From positions 1-23,524 of the forward strand of contig JAVBQI010000206.1 of NCBI GenBank assembly GCA_031549145.1: a stretch of DNA of 23,524 nucleotides, in the 5' to 3' direction. The stretch is from JAVBSX01 sp031549145 (GTDB taxonomy: Bacteria > Planctomycetota > Planctomycetia > Pirellulales > Thermoguttaceae). The position numbers were made by a program, and so were the translations under genes. Position 1 is the first letter of the stretch. Each line of letters opens with the position of its first letter. Under the pieces are notes generated by a model, which did no database searches, was not told the origin of the DNA, and was given only the letters and a program-made list of their open reading frames with translations. Positions 16,725 to 23,524 of this stretch are shown here, one piece after another.

Positions 16725-17870
16725 TTAGGGATTGACCACCGAAAGGGCGGCGTCTTTTTCCTTCGAGGAGACGGGTCTGACTTCCGTGCCGGCGACGATT
16801 TTATTGGTGCCTCCGACGACGATCTGTTCCCCGGGAACGAGGCCGGAGCTGACGACGTATTTGTCGAACACCTGTTGGCCGAGCACCACCTCGCGGCGTT
16901 CGATCTTATCGTCGGGGCCGAGCACGAAGACGTATTGTTTCCGGCCGTCGATCATGACCGAACCGACGCTGATCGCGGGGAACGGCTCCTTGAATTTTTC
17001 GGCGAGCTGGACTTTGGCGAATCCGCCGGGCAAAAGTTGGGCATCGTGATTCTCGCAAATCAAATACACCGCGATCGTCCCCGTTTGGCGATCGACCAGG
17101 TTGTCGAAAAAGTCGATCTTGAATTCTCCCGTGTACGGCTGGCCGTCGGTCCGAAAAATATGGACGTCCGCAAGAGGCATCCCTTCTTCGTTGCTTTGGA
17201 AATACCGCATAAAATCCGTTTCGCTCAGGGTGATTTTAACGGAAATCGGATCGTACTGGACGATGGTCGCGAGCACCCCGGAGGTCGGATTGATGTAATT
17301 GCCTTCGCTGAATTGCTTGGCCCCGATCCGACCGGTCAAGGGCGCATAAATTTTCGTGTACGAGAGATCGTTTTCGGCCAGGGTCAGATTCGCCTTCGCC
17401 TCGTCCAATTTGGCCTTTTGAAACGCCTGGGTCCGACGAGCCTCGTCCAGTTCCTGTTCGGCGACGACCCGACCGGTGTGCAGCGTGCTGATCCGGTCGA
17501 ACTCTTTTCGAGCCAGTTCGATTTCGGCTTCGATTTGCCGGACGACCGATTCGGCCGCCTTGACGTTCACCGTATAGATCGTGTCTTCGATTTCGAAGAG
17601 CAGGTCCCCTTTTTGAACGGTCGAGCCTTCCCGAAAAGCGACACTGTCCAGAAAACCGGAAATGCGTGGGACAAGGGCGACGGTTTCCTTGGCGGTGACG
17701 ATGCCGACATAATGCTTGGGCTGGGAAGCGTCCAATGTCTCGACCGGTTCGACCCGAACGCTGGGGAGAGTTTTCGAGAGCCCTTGCGCTGCGGCGGATT
17801 GCCCTAAAAAAAGGACGGACAAAAGAAACGACGCGATCTTCAAATAAAATGGAATGTCCTCACGGAACAT
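16725..17870 (-). CDS. RND efflux periplasmic adaptor (membrane fusion protein)
   Basis: 381 residues, exported to the periplasm, where it bridges the RND pump to an outer-membrane channel. I chose the ATG at 17870, which gives a signal peptide (FYLKIASFLLSVLFLGQSAAAQ). An in-frame start at 17972 would add 34 polar residues before it. There is no lipobox Cys, so it is probably a soluble or peptidase-I type adaptor rather than a lipoprotein. Order of parts: beta-barrel strand YVGIVTAKETVALVPRISG, lipoyl half-motif REGSTVQKGDLLFEI, a coiled-coil hairpin (residues about 105-165), the second lipoyl half (TKIYAPLTGRIG), the beta-barrel, and a membrane-proximal end. First gene of the adaptor-pump operon. 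The 126 bases upstream hold a fragment GTTGTAGGCCGTAGGA (17922-17937) related to the interior of the MITE at 18926-19073. Confidence 0.95.
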   Translation of the reverse strand: MFREDIPFYLKIASFLLSVLFLGQSAAAQGLSKTLPSVRVEPVETLDASQPKHYVGIVTAKETVALVPRISGFLDSVAFREGSTVQKGDLLFEIEDTIYTVNVKAAESVVRQIEAEIELARKEFDRISTLHTGRVVAEQELDEARRTQAFQKAKLDEAKANLTLAENDLSYTKIYAPLTGRIGAKQFSEGNYINPTSGVLATIVQYDPISVKITLSETDFMRYFQSNEEGMPLADVHIFRTDGQPYTGEFKIDFFDNLVDRQTGTIAVYLICENHDAQLLPGGFAKVQLAEKFKEPFPAISVGSVMIDGRKQYVFVLGPDDKIERREVVLGQQVFDKYVVSSGLVPGEQIVVGGTNKIVAGTEVRPVSSKEKDAALSVVNP

Positions 17871-17996
17871 TTTGAACACCTTTGTGATTGAGAGGGGGTT
17901 GTTAGAGACGTCAGATTTTTGGTTGTAGGCCGTAGGAATATGTTGCCAACCCGGAACAGGAGCGCTCGTCATACCCCGGGTTTTCCGAAAAAAGGT

Positions 17997-18911
17997 TTAT
18001 CTCGCTTCCGGCGGAAGGGCGAAGGCGCGGTTGAGGCACTCGCCGTTCGTCAAGAGCCAGTGTCGACCGTTCAAATCGAAGATGACGTTTTCATCTTCCG
18101 CTTCGACCAGGGTTCCGACAAAGGAACCGATCCGGATTTTGTCGTTGAGATGAACGACGATCGGCTCGCCGCTCGCCGCGGTCCGGTCGGTCAGCCAGAT
18201 TTCCGGCACGCCGTTGACGTAGTTGACGGCCGTCAGGTACGTGTAATCCGCCTTGTCCAATCCCGGCCGTGCGTACTGCGTCAAGCTCCGGTTCGCGACG
18301 GAAGCGTAGGTCGCGAACGGGCCCGAGGCGAGCCGTTTGAAATACCCTTCGGGCAGCTTGTCACGCAGCGGATAGTACGCGTTGGGGTCGCTCGGAGGAT
18401 ACAGGGCGGCCCCTTCGAAAACGGCGTCGATTTTCATGTTTTCCGATTTTTCGATCGGCGTGATTTGAAGCGAGGCGATCCGATGCAGGAACGGTGCCCA
18501 GTAGAATTCGTAGAGGAACCGAGCCAATCCCTCGGAGGAGAGACGGCCTTGCATTTGAAAACGGTAGGCATACCCATAGGCGGCCTGGGTCGGGTTGTAG
18601 GAATCAATTTGCGGCTCCTCGATGCCGCAGAATTGGCCGAGTTCGAGCAGCCAGTTCTGGTACAACATTCTCGCCGAATTCGGGATTCGCGGGAGCGAAC
18701 GGTAATAGTAGTTCTGGTTCCCTTGCAGGAACGTCTGCATCGTCGCGATATTAGCCTGGAACTGCTTCGTGTAGGCCTCGAAATCGGTGATTGCCTTGTT
18801 CAATTTCGCCCGCGGTTCCTTGTATTGGGTCCGATAGGCCCATGTTCCTCCGTACCAAAGCACGAAAAGAACGAAACCGATCAGGAGCAGGATGTTACGA
18901 TAATTTTTCAT
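17997..18911 (-). CDS. Membrane-anchored protein resembling a PilO/PilP-like fusion
   Basis: 304 residues with one N-terminal membrane helix (about 7-26) and the rest outside the cytoplasm. A helical/coiled-coil stretch (30-65) is followed by an alpha-beta region (about 85-170). There, FQMQGRLSSEGLARFLYEF and LHRIASLQITPIEK resemble the ferredoxin-like domain of PilO/GspM. The C-terminal part (about 225-292) has LNDKIRIGSFVGTLVEAED and VIFDLNGRHWLL, like the small beta domain of PilP/GspC. These assignments are pattern-based and uncertain. No PilM, PilN, PilQ or ATPase gene is nearby. It ends 126 bases before the efflux adaptor start, so co-transcription is possible but unproven. A MITE-like element sits 14 bases upstream of its ATG, where the promoter would be expected. 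Confidence 0.8.
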   Translation of the reverse strand: MKNYRNILLLIGFVLFVLWYGGTWAYRTQYKEPRAKLNKAITDFEAYTKQFQANIATMQTFLQGNQNYYYRSLPRIPNSARMLYQNWLLELGQFCGIEEPQIDSYNPTQAAYGYAYRFQMQGRLSSEGLARFLYEFYWAPFLHRIASLQITPIEKSENMKIDAVFEGAALYPPSDPNAYYPLRDKLPEGYFKRLASGPFATYASVANRSLTQYARPGLDKADYTYLTAVNYVNGVPEIWLTDRTAASGEPIVVHLNDKIRIGSFVGTLVEAEDENVIFDLNGRHWLLTNGECLNRAFALPPEAR

Positions 18912-18925
18912 GGGTTTTCAAATAG

Positions 18926-19073
18926 TTGTACTGTCTCACTTATGTTGCCTTGTTTCTCAATGAAAGCCCGGAAACCGCGGCAAGGCTGTAGACCGTAGGG
19001 AACGGTTGGAAAACGAGCCCTACAGCCTACGGCCTTAATCCAAAGTTCCGTTGCAATAACTGAGACAGTACAA
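18926..19073. mobile_element. 148-bp MITE-like element with terminal inverted repeats and ATAG duplication
   Basis: The left end TTGTACTGTCTCACTTAT and the right end (read inward on the minus strand) TTGTACTGTCTCAGTTAT match at 17 of 18 positions. The 4-base ATAG directly flanks both ends (18922-18925 and 19074-19077), as expected for a target-site duplication. The interior has a second palindrome, AAGGCTGTAGACCGTAGGG (18982-19000) against 19018-19036. No transposase is encoded, so it would move only with a helper. The parent IS family cannot be named from sequence alone. Confidence 0.7.
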
Positions 19074-19323
19074 ATAGAGAATAACATATCATTCTCAATT
19101 AGAACAGAAACAGGAGCGTTTGACAAGAGTTTCCAAACAGGAGGGTGTTGTCCCATTGGCACAATTTGTCCTCACACTCCAATAATATTGACGACGATCG
19201 GCGTGTTTCGTTACAAATGACTCAAGGCGAGGCAACTTGCCCAAACTCTCCGACGGTATTATGGCAGTCGGCTCGATAAGAATCGCGAACTCCAAAAAAA
19301 TGGGAATTTCAATACCCAGCTCC

Positions 19324-19351
19324 TTGAATCTTTCGCGAAAGCGGATATATT
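19324..19351 (+). promoter_or_regulatory. Candidate sigma-70-like promoter for rpsR
   Basis: TTGAAT (19324-19329), a 16-base spacer and TATATT (19346-19351). Transcription would begin near 19358, leaving a leader of about 119 bases before the rpsR ATG. This is the best two-box promoter match seen in the window. Confidence 0.5.
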
Positions 19352-19393
19352 GGCGATTTCCTAGATAATGGGTTTTCTTGGTGTGGGCAATGT

Positions 19394-19407
19394 TTGGTCC
19401 GGACCAA
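19394..19407 (+). promoter_or_regulatory. Perfect 14-bp palindrome in the rpsR leader
   Basis: TTGGTCCGGACCAA is a perfect palindrome between the promoter candidate and the ATG. In DNA it could be an operator; as RNA the stem would have an unfavourably tight loop. Function is unknown. Confidence 0.35.
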
Positions 19408-19476
19408 GCCCGAAATCTTTTTCGTATCTTACCAGATTCGTCAGTTTATCAGAGTCAAAGTCGCTGGAAAAACATT

Positions 19477-19764
19477 ATGCCGAGACCGCAGGGACAAAAA
19501 CGGAACAATCGTTTCAATCAGAAAAAACGGACCAAGCAGAAAATTCGCGGAAAAAAGAAAGATCCGTTGGTCGTTGACGGGCAGCGTCCCCGGCCGATGT
19601 TCGTCGATTATAAAGACGTCGAACTTTTGAGAAAATTGACCTCCCGGCAGGGAAAGATCATCAGCCGACGAAAAAGCGGTTGCAGCGCCGTTAGCCAACA
19701 CGCCGTCGCCGCCGCGATCAAGCGGGCCCGCTTCATGGGACTGCTTCCGTACCGGGCCGACTGA
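19477..19764 (+). CDS. rpsR: 30S ribosomal protein S18
   Basis: 95 residues; a small-subunit protein that binds 16S rRNA together with S6 at the platform. The core matches the family: FVDYKDVELLRKLTSRQGKI, then RRKSGCSAVSQ, and the ending AIKRARFMGLLPY. The N-terminal ~30 residues are an Arg/Lys/Gln-rich tail. I chose the ATG at 19477; upstream in-frame starts (to 19378) would add residues with no family counterpart. A weak GGA lies 9-12 bases before the ATG. Only one Cys is present, so this is not the zinc-binding form. The usual neighbours rpsF, ssb and rplI are absent here. Downstream there are two hairpins before argB, so it is probably transcribed alone. Confidence 0.95.
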   Translation: MPRPQGQKRNNRFNQKKRTKQKIRGKKKDPLVVDGQRPRPMFVDYKDVELLRKLTSRQGKIISRRKSGCSAVSQHAVAAAIKRARFMGLLPYRAD

Positions 19765-19786
19765 TTTTTTCGGTGTAATATGCACT

Positions 19787-19857
19787 AGCCCCAAGCGGTG
19801 AGCGCAGGGCGATAGTATCACGCACGTTTTTATCACCCCGCGCTCACGCTTGGGGCT
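19787..19857. terminator. Palindromic hairpin after rpsR, terminator or dispersed repeat
   Basis: Begins 22 bases after the rpsR stop. AGCCCCAAGCGGTGAGCGC (19787-19805) pairs with GCGCTCACGCTTGGGGCT (19840-19857) with one bulged base. The stem continues through GGG/CCCC and GAT/ATC. The following TATTTGTATTA is only loosely T-rich. The AAGCG...GAGCGC core links it to the palindrome at 2709-2787. Confidence 0.6.
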
Positions 19858-19910
19858 GGTATTTGTATTAACGGAAACGCGAAACGCCGCCGACGGATTT
19901 CAGTAGATAA

Positions 19911-19964
19911 AGGGAAGAGAGGAAAAGGTTTTTGAGACACTTTTCCCTTTTCCCTTCTTTTTTT
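19911..19964 (+). terminator. Intrinsic-terminator-like structure 60 bases upstream of argB
   Basis: AGGGAAGAGAGGAAAAG (19911-19927) pairs with CTTTTCCCTTTTCCCT (19940-19955) with one bulge, around a 12-base loop. A run of seven T follows at 19958-19964. It could be a second stop for rpsR or, given its position just before argB, an attenuator. The stem is mostly A-U with G-C blocks, so moderately stable. Confidence 0.5.
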
Positions 19965-20023
19965 GCCGTGATTTATTCGGCAAGACATTCATTTCAGAAC
20001 GATTTTCAATTCCCGATTGAAAA

Positions 20024-20911
20024 ATGGAACAGGCAATGCTGAAAGCGGACGTTCTCATCGAAGCGATGCGTTGGATTCGCCAACATCGCGGCAAAATCAC
20101 CGTGATTAAGATGGGAGGGAGTCTTATGGAGGATGCGACCGCGATCACGCACCTTCTTTTGGACGCCGTTTTTATGGAAACGGTCGGCATGCGGCCGGTG
20201 ATCGTACACGGTGGCGGGGCGGCTATCTCCAATGCGATGACCAAGGCGGGAATCGAGCCGCGTTTCGTCCAAGGCCGGCGGTACACGGATACCGCGTCTT
20301 TGGAAATCGTGCAACAGGTGCTCGGCAACGAAATTTCTTCCGCCCTCGTCCGGGAAATCGAGATTCTCGGCGGATCGGCCAAAGCGCTGAGCGTCCCACT
20401 TGGGACCAACGTTTTGCACGGGGAAAAATTGTTCCTTGATAATGAAAAAGGGGACAAAATCGACATGGGTTTCGTCGGGCAGGTGACCCGCGTCGACACC
20501 CGGACGATTCTCGATCTGTGCGGCGATTGCGCGATTCCGGTGATCCCCTCGCTCGCGGTCGCCGACGACGAATCGGGGCAAGTGTTCAATGTCAACGCCG
20601 ATACGGCGGCGACGGCCGTCGCCAAAGCCTTGCAGGCGGAAAAACTCGTTTTCGTAACGGAAGTCAACGGCGTTCGAACGAACCCGGACGACCCGGAGTC
20701 GATGATCGACTCGATCAACGCCGACAAAGCGAGGGAAATGCTCGCTTCGGGGGCGATTACCGGCGGGATGATCCCGAAAATTCAAGCCTGTTTGGAGACA
20801 TTGGAGCGGGGCGTTAAGAAAATACACATCATCAACGGCCGGTTGCGGCATTCGCTGTTGCTGGAAATCTTTACCAGCATGGGCGTCGGGACGGAAATCA
20901 CCGACGTTTGA
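20024..20911 (+). CDS. argB: N-acetylglutamate kinase
   Basis: 295 residues, cytosolic; phosphorylates N-acetyl-L-glutamate with ATP, the second step of arginine synthesis. Visible family motifs: VIKMGGSLM (residues 27-35, ATP phosphate site Lys and glycines), VIVHGGGAAI (59-68), GRRYTD, VFNVNADTAA, VFVTEVNGV, ITGGMIPKI (conserved Lys) and the ending INGRLRHSLLLEIFTSMGVG. Two positions differ from the most common form: MGGSL for YGGNA, and NEISSALV where GKVNKEIV is usual. The N-terminal helix before VIK (about 25 residues) is the element that makes hexameric, arginine-inhibited enzymes, so feedback control by arginine is plausible. ATG at 20024; a second ATG at 20036 is possible. No other arg gene is in the window; a terminator follows 15 bases after the stop. 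Confidence 0.96.
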   Translation: MEQAMLKADVLIEAMRWIRQHRGKITVIKMGGSLMEDATAITHLLLDAVFMETVGMRPVIVHGGGAAISNAMTKAGIEPRFVQGRRYTDTASLEIVQQVLGNEISSALVREIEILGGSAKALSVPLGTNVLHGEKLFLDNEKGDKIDMGFVGQVTRVDTRTILDLCGDCAIPVIPSLAVADDESGQVFNVNADTAATAVAKALQAEKLVFVTEVNGVRTNPDDPESMIDSINADKAREMLASGAITGGMIPKIQACLETLERGVKKIHIINGRLRHSLLLEIFTSMGVGTEITDV

Positions 20912-20925
20912 CCGTTGAGAACAGG

Positions 20926-20955
20926 GGGGATTTCGCGAAAATTCCCATGTTTTTT
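20926..20955 (+). terminator. Intrinsic terminator of argB
   Basis: GGGGATTT (20926-20933) pairs with AAATTCCC (20939-20946) through a CGCGA loop, with one G-U pair. T-rich sequence starts 3 bases later with six T (20950-20955) and continues to CATTTTTC. It lies 15 bases after the argB stop. Confidence 0.65.
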
Positions 20956-21232
20956 CATTTTTCTCAAACGATTGGCCGCTCGAAAGCATCTAAGCCAATA
21001 ACGTTAATTTGGGCGGTTTCGTCAAAAACTGACCGTTCTCGGCAATAATCGGGCGATTCCAAAAAACCAGCGCCGCGATAATCTTTTTTGACGATGAGTG
21101 AGAAGCCGGGTTGCCCCATTGAGCCGGTACTCCGCGTTGAATCACTAATCCGCATTGGATCGGCGATCCGCGTTTTTTTGATTTTCGGGAAAAGTTCGAT
21201 CCCCAAAAACGCCCGATCGTACCGAGCCTGTG

Positions 21233-21238
21233 TATAAT
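21233..21238 (+). promoter_or_regulatory. Candidate -10 box for the cyclophilin protein gene
   Basis: A perfect TATAAT ends 42 bases before the ATG at 21281. No recognisable -35 sits at the standard spacing. Confidence 0.4.
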
Positions 21239-21280
21239 GGTGCATTGAGAAAGGCACAAGTTTTCCAATCTTTTATTGCA

Positions 21281-23524
21281 ATGACACGAATCGAGATTTT
21301 TCGCCGGTTGTTTAACGCTCAAAGTCAAACCCCTTCTTCCCGGATTCGCGTTTCCCGTTCGCTGATGTTCGAACCGTTGGAAGAGCGGCTCGCTCTCAAT
21401 GCGGCCCCGATCTTGCAGGGCTTGCCGGAATACATCAACCTGACGCCCGGAACGAGTTATCACGTCGCACTCGACGGAAAAGACGACGACGGCGACAATT
21501 TGACGTTTACCGTCCAGAACTCGAACAGCACTTTGCTGAATGCTTCCGTTCTCGAAGGGAACGAAAGCGTCAAGTTTACGGTTTACGAAAAAAATTCTTC
21601 CGGAAGCTGGGCCAAACTGGGCGATATCACTTTCGAGCTTTTCGATAAGGACGTGCCGTTGACGACGAAACGGATCAAGGAGATCATCGCCGGAACCGAA
21701 GGGGCCAACGGGCAAGTCGTCTCCTACAACGGTGTCCCGATACATCGGGTAATCGACGGGTTCATGTTACAAGGGGGGGATGTCCTCTACGGAGACGGCC
21801 GGGGTGGGACCGGGACGAAATTCGACGACGATTACGTCGACGTCCTGCAACATTCCGGTCGCGGGATCGTTTCGACCGCCAACTCGAACAACAAACAAAC
21901 CGGGGTCAAGAACACCAACGACAGCCAGTTCTTTATTACCGATAACGCGACCCTGTCCCTGGATGGGAACCACACGATTTTCGGTTTCGTAACGGAAGGG
22001 GACGAGCTTCGCGAATACCTCAACGCGGTCGAGACGCACACGGTCAAAGAAACCTGGGGGACGCGAACCGACGTTCCCGTCAACGACCTGAAAATGGACG
22101 ATTTCACCGTTTTTACCGACCAGGAAAACGGGACGCTCCGGATTGTCGTTCCCAAGGATGCCGCCCCGGGAACGACGACGCTGACGGTGATGGTCTCGGA
22201 CGGCGTCAACGAGCCGGTCCCCTACGAAATCAAGGTCAACGTCATTGCCGAGCCGACGGCGGCTCCGACATGGTCGCCGCCGACCACGATCGACCTCAAG
22301 GCCGGCCAAACCTACAAATTCACCCTCCCGGATTACGCGGTCCCGGGGCAGGTCGATTACACCGCCCTCAAAGTGACCGGCTATTCTTCGGACGATTTGA
22401 AGGTTTCGATCAACGGGCGCGAGGTCACGATCGAGGCTCCCGCGACCGGCGGCGGCTTGCAATGGATCGTCGTAACCGCGAATCCGCGAGACAACGACAG
22501 CGCGACCTACACCGGCTACTCTCCCAAGGAGCAGTTTATCCCGCTCTTTATCACCCCGAGCGCCCCGACGATCAAGCTCGCCGAATCGGCGGACACCGGG
22601 ACGGTCGGCGACAACGTGACCTCGAAAGACAACACCTCCGGGAACGAACTGGTTTTCGAGGTCTCCAACGTGCTCGACGGAGCGACGATCACGCTGTACC
22701 GGGACGAATACGAAATGCCGTTCGAGATCGTTTCGTCCGTTTCCCAAAGCAACGGGCTCAAGACGCTGACCGTCAAGGCCAAGATCGAGAGCGCCCAGCA
22801 GAAATTGAGCGACGACACCTATACGTTTTCGGCTTCGCAGACCTTTGTGCCGGATTCGATGTTCGGACACGACTCGATGATCAGCGATCATGCGGCGGAC
22901 CTCGCGGTCGTGATCGATACGAAGGCTCCGGTCTTCACGTCCCCGAGCGGCAGCTCGATTTTCGATGCGACGGTCGGCTCGGAACTGGCGATCAACTTCC
23001 GGACGGACGATCACCTGAACGGCAAGGTCAAATACACGATCGATTCGGTCCGAAAAGGGAATCCCGGGAGCTCCGTCGAGATTCCCGAGGGGATGTCGCT
23101 CGATGCCGCGAGCGGTCGGCTGAGTTGGACGCCGGTTTCGGGACAGGCCGATGATTACACGATCATCGTTCGGGCGACGGACGGGTCCGGAAATACGGCG
23201 ACCCAATCGGTTCAGGTTCTTTTCCAAAACGGACCGGAGTTTACGATTTCGGGGCCACTCACCGTCGACGAAGGGGAAGAGATTGTTTTGGAATTGGCCG
23301 TTACCGACCCCGATTTCTCCGGGGAGGTCACCTTCGAGCTTTTGGAAGGTTCGTTCCCCTCGGGGAAGGATTACCGAATCGAAAAAACCGGCGAACGGAC
23401 GGCCCGATTTATTTGGACGACGACCGAGGCGGACGGCCCCGGGGTTTACGAGCCGGTTTTCGTTCTCCGCGATTCCGAAAACAATTCGCGGCGGAAAAAC
23501 GTGATTTTGACGGTCAACGAAATC
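21281..23524 (+). CDS. Large exported protein: LEPLEERL leader, cyclophilin-type PPIase domain, Ig/cadherin-like domains (3' truncated by window edge)
   Basis: The frame is open from ATG 21281 to the end of the window, 748 codons with no stop. Residues 1-43 are basic, then LEPLEERLALNAAP (to P43), the planctomycete signature of large exported proteins. Residues 45-105 look like a cadherin-like beta domain (DDDGDNLTFTV). Residues about 112-255 are a cyclophilin: GDITFELFDKDVPLT, HRVIDGFMLQGGD (R156, F161, M162 and Q164 equivalent to the catalytic set), NDSQFFIT (Q216, F218) and LDGNHTIFGFV (H231). All the usual active-site residues seem kept, so peptidyl-prolyl isomerase activity is plausible. 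Afterwards come repeated beta-sandwich domains, including a putative-Ig (He_PIG) type with IPEGMSLDAASGRLSWTP (near 23100). The role is likely cell-surface or extracellular; the C-terminus, which might hold an anchor or dockerin, is not visible. There is no Shine-Dalgarno. Confidence 0.88.
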   Translation, partial: MTRIEIFRRLFNAQSQTPSSRIRVSRSLMFEPLEERLALNAAPILQGLPEYINLTPGTSYHVALDGKDDDGDNLTFTVQNSNSTLLNASVLEGNESVKFTVYEKNSSGSWAKLGDITFELFDKDVPLTTKRIKEIIAGTEGANGQVVSYNGVPIHRVIDGFMLQGGDVLYGDGRGGTGTKFDDDYVDVLQHSGRGIVSTANSNNKQTGVKNTNDSQFFITDNATLSLDGNHTIFGFVTEGDELREYLNAVETHTVKETWGTRTDVPVNDLKMDDFTVFTDQENGTLRIVVPKDAAPGTTTLTVMVSDGVNEPVPYEIKVNVIAEPTAAPTWSPPTTIDLKAGQTYKFTLPDYAVPGQVDYTALKVTGYSSDDLKVSINGREVTIEAPATGGGLQWIVVTANPRDNDSATYTGYSPKEQFIPLFITPSAPTIKLAESADTGTVGDNVTSKDNTSGNELVFEVSNVLDGATITLYRDEYEMPFEIVSSVSQSNGLKTLTVKAKIESAQQKLSDDTYTFSASQTFVPDSMFGHDSMISDHAADLAVVIDTKAPVFTSPSGSSIFDATVGSELAINFRTDDHLNGKVKYTIDSVRKGNPGSSVEIPEGMSLDAASGRLSWTPVSGQADDYTIIVRATDGSGNTATQSVQVLFQNGPEFTISGPLTVDEGEEIVLELAVTDPDFSGEVTFELLEGSFPSGKDYRIEKTGERTARFIWTTTEADGPGVYEPVFVLRDSENNSRRKNVILTVNEI

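Larger units (their letters stand above)
18912..19476. other. 565-base region between divergent genes
   Basis: Holds the MITE-like element (18926-19073), the rpsR promoter candidate (19324-19351) and a palindrome in the rpsR leader (19394-19407). In 19078-19323 I see no gene, repeat or clear regulatory site. An open frame at 18908-19162 mostly translates the MITE and is not considered real. Confidence 0.6.
20912..21280. other. 369-base region between argB and the cyclophilin protein gene
   Basis: Contains the argB terminator (20926-20955), a small hairpin GGATC-GGC-GATCC with a seven-T run (about 21157-21179) that may be a further weak terminator, and a -10 box (21233-21238). No gene is supported; a 97-codon minus-strand frame lacks any recognisable feature. 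Confidence 0.6.

Noticed and set aside
17871..17972. Longer start of the efflux adaptor at 17972
   Set aside because: It would place 34 polar residues before the signal peptide.
18908..19162. 84-codon minus-strand frame upstream of the PilO-like gene
   Set aside because: Most of it translates the MITE-like element and its ends.
20964..21257. 97-codon minus-strand frame between argB and the cyclophilin gene
   Set aside because: No recognisable motif, and it overlaps a T-run hairpin and the -10 box for the next gene.
21767..23227. 486-codon minus-strand open frame opposite the cyclophilin protein
   Set aside because: The + strand frame carries clear cyclophilin and Ig-like motifs and is open for 748 codons; the minus frame has none.

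Overview
The window most likely comes from a member of the Planctomycetota. The best evidence is the N-terminal LEPLEERLALNAAP segment of the last gene, a signature of large exported planctomycete proteins. Supporting signs are the scarcity of Shine-Dalgarno sequences, the giant DUF2339 membrane protein and the many GC-rich palindromic repeats between genes. No finer placement can be supported from sequence alone.

Layout. 1-4728 (+ strand): the 3' end of glgB (glycogen branching enzyme), cysS (cysteinyl-tRNA synthetase) and a 575-residue cytosolic protein of unknown function. 4729-5226: a repeat-rich gap. 5227-9323 (- strand): a large secreted glycoside hydrolase of the GH106/PF17132 type, whose reading frame is broken by a 7-bp minisatellite at about 6552-6644. 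9488-13237 (-): a 1249-residue DUF2339 membrane protein with five tandem C-terminal repeats. 13507-17870 (-): a two-gene RND efflux operon, periplasmic adaptor then HAE1-type pump. 17997-18911 (-): a membrane-anchored protein that looks like a PilO/PilP-like fusion. 18926-19073: a MITE-like element. 19477-20911 (+): rpsR (ribosomal protein S18) and argB (N-acetylglutamate kinase), each with its own terminator-like structures. 21281 to the window end (+): a large exported protein with a cyclophilin domain followed by Ig/cadherin-like domains, running off the edge.

The genes do not form one pathway. Housekeeping genes (glgB, cysS, rpsR, argB) are scattered as single units between envelope and secretion genes, a loose operon organisation. 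The only clear operon is the RND adaptor-pump pair. No rRNA, tRNA, CRISPR array, integrase or complete insertion sequence was recognised.

The most interesting observation is that both reading frames of the glycoside hydrolase stay open across the heptamer array. Gain of one 7-bp unit, or loss of two, would rejoin them. That arrangement fits either a repeat-induced pseudogene or a slipped-strand phase-variable gene. Other points of note are the PilO/PilP-like fusion outside a pilus cluster, the cyclophilin embedded in an exported adhesin-like protein, the MITE with a 4-bp target duplication, and the internally repeated DUF2339 protein.
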